From NCBI RefSeq assembly GCF_031202265.1, contig NZ_CP100604.1, forward strand, positions 6,368,501 through 6,432,500: DNA of 64,000 nucleotides, given 5' to 3'. Below are positions 63,124 through 64,000 of the stretch, one piece after another. The stretch comes from Bradyrhizobium sp. Ash2021. Its GTDB lineage: Bacteria > Pseudomonadota > Alphaproteobacteria > Rhizobiales > Xanthobacteraceae. Each line of letters starts with the position of its first letter. Position 1 is the first letter of the stretch. The notes beneath the pieces are model-generated. The model was not told the DNA's origin. It did not search any database and saw only the letters and a program-made list of their open reading frames with translations. A program made the position numbers and the translations under genes.

Positions 63124-63729
63124 TCAATGGCCTCCGAGCCAATCCGGGACCGCCGCCGTGGAAAGGAGGAAAAACAGGAGACCCAGCATGGCAAAGCCAA
63201 GGAGGCCCTCTGTAATTGTCCAAGCCAAACTGTCACGAGCGATCTCGATCCCGACCCACGGCAGCACTCTCCTGACGAACGCCATCGAGATGGCCTTGAG
63301 CACGGCACATCCGAGGGCCGCACCAGCAATGACAGACCAGGCCACATTCGGGGGAAGCCACGACGACAGCCACGCGGGCGCGGAGTCTTTCCATTGGGCG
63401 AACAAGATCGACGCGCCGGCCACCCACACGAAGGCCTTTACGAATGTCGCGCCGAGCGAGTCGGGAACGAGCCGTATCCCGACCTTGCGCAGCACCCACT
63501 CGATCAACCCGTCGTTGGTGAAGAAGAAGAACATGCCAAGATCGATCGGAAACCGCGACCGCAACAAGCCCGCGATGACGCCGAAGAACAGCATGTAAAG
63601 CATGAACGAAACGACGTATTCCAAGGCACCCCATTGCGGGCGGGGTGATCGCGCCGACGCTTCCGCGGGGCTCGCGGCCGGGCCCTGGGAAGGCTTGATC
63701 GCGGGCGGCGACCATTCGCGTGGCTGCAT
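63124..63729 (-). CDS. Membrane protein of unknown function
   Basis: A 201-residue protein. A Pro/Ala-rich cytosolic N-terminus of about 35 residues precedes four or five membrane helices (YVVSFMLYMLFFGVIAGLL; FVKAFVWVAGASILFA; VAWSVIAGAALGCAVLKAI; GLLGFAMLGLLFFLLSTA). AGAGGT precedes the ATG. I recognise no family. It is convergent with the cytochrome gene, 140 bases away, and lies after the 3' end of thiD on the same strand. Confidence 0.65.
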   Translation of the reverse strand: MQPREWSPPAIKPSQGPAASPAEASARSPRPQWGALEYVVSFMLYMLFFGVIAGLLRSRFPIDLGMFFFFTNDGLIEWVLRKVGIRLVPDSLGATFVKAFVWVAGASILFAQWKDSAPAWLSSWLPPNVAWSVIAGAALGCAVLKAISMAFVRRVLPWVGIEIARDSLAWTITEGLLGFAMLGLLFFLLSTAAVPDWLGGH

Positions 63730-63889
63730 GGGCTTACCTCTGCGGAAGGATGGTTATCCTCGCATGTCGTTGTCGGGGCTACCGCTTCGTGCGGCGTAGT
63801 TAGATTAGTCGTCGAAAGCACGAGACGGGTTCAGAAGCGGACGGAATCGCGGCGACGCGGTGGGTCTGCAGCCATTCCGGCAATCTCTG

Positions 63890-64000
63890 TCAGTAAAACC
63901 GATGAAAATGATGGATCGGCCCGTGGCCGTGACCGACGCTGAAGCGGTCGGCCGATGCGATCGCGGCGCTGACCCAGGCCTTGGCGTTGCGGACGGCGGT
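63890..64000 (-). CDS. thiD: Hydroxymethylpyrimidine/phosphomethylpyrimidine kinase, 3' end only
   Basis: The minus-strand frame open from the window edge encodes 36 residues and ends at TGA 63890-63892. The sequence AVRNAKAWVSAAIASADR, then VGHGHGPIHHFHRF, is the C-terminal signature of ThiD, which phosphorylates the pyrimidine precursor of thiamine. The rest lies outside the window. Confidence 0.8.
   Translation of the reverse strand, partial: TAVRNAKAWVSAAIASADRFSVGHGHGPIHHFHRFY

Overview
The window reads as a high-GC alphaproteobacterial chromosome segment from the Bradyrhizobium / Nitrobacteraceae group. Support: a flagellar hook set with a sigma-54-type promoter; a Mla-type lipid transport operon with a STAS-fused permease; a very long polar-growth-ring-like coiled-coil protein; a thioredoxin-reductase-like ferredoxin-NADP reductase; and two kinds of dispersed non-coding repeat that I recognise from Bradyrhizobium genomes (about 40076-40199 and 43290-44005).

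Layout. 1-68: possible 3' tail of a plus-strand gene. 136-3801 (minus): three tightly spaced genes, a GT-A-like glycosyltransferase, an ATP-grasp ligase and a PLP amino-acid decarboxylase, lying just downstream of flgL. 3886-9523 (minus): flgE-flgK-flgL behind a GG-N10-GC promoter. 9651-17234: mixed housekeeping genes (secreted MsrB, FAD oxidoreductase, SixA-like phosphatase, universal stress protein, DUF1127, MocR regulator, YdcF, two small membrane proteins), with an mddA-like pseudogene. 17260-19662: MHYT-PAS-GGDEF-EAL protein. 19979-20195: DUF892 remnant with an adjacent terminator. 20445-26806: YbhN-like membrane protein, secreted SGNH hydrolase, DUF2147 protein, FNR, thioesterase, 2Fe-2S ferredoxin and an Hpt protein. 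27191-32836: the 1,881-residue growth-pole-ring-like protein, with three TTAA boxes upstream including one exact TTAA-N7-TTAA (CtrA type). 32910-33463: two small unknown genes, one with an antitoxin-like tail. 33503-36383: mlaE-mlaF-mlaD. 36517-43219: dipeptide epimerase, MFS transporter, Ala-rich protein, threonine dehydratase, GT4 glycosyltransferase and LpxH-like phosphoesterase.

44015-62983 is an accessory island. It holds four exported sulfatases (three in one operon, one separate), a SphA-type outer-membrane protein with a C-terminal frameshift plus a degraded second copy, a membrane adenylate cyclase whose periplasmic part starts with an NMT1/THI5-like binding domain, an IS5-family element inserted between a FixK/FNR-type box and the fourth sulfatase, a small secreted Cys protein and an eight-haem cytochrome with TPRs. 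Together these suggest capture and periplasmic hydrolysis of sulfate esters, with ligand-sensing cAMP signalling and a redox partner alongside. The linkage is inferred from position only, and no formylglycine-generating enzyme is in the window. The end holds a small membrane protein and the 3' end of thiD.
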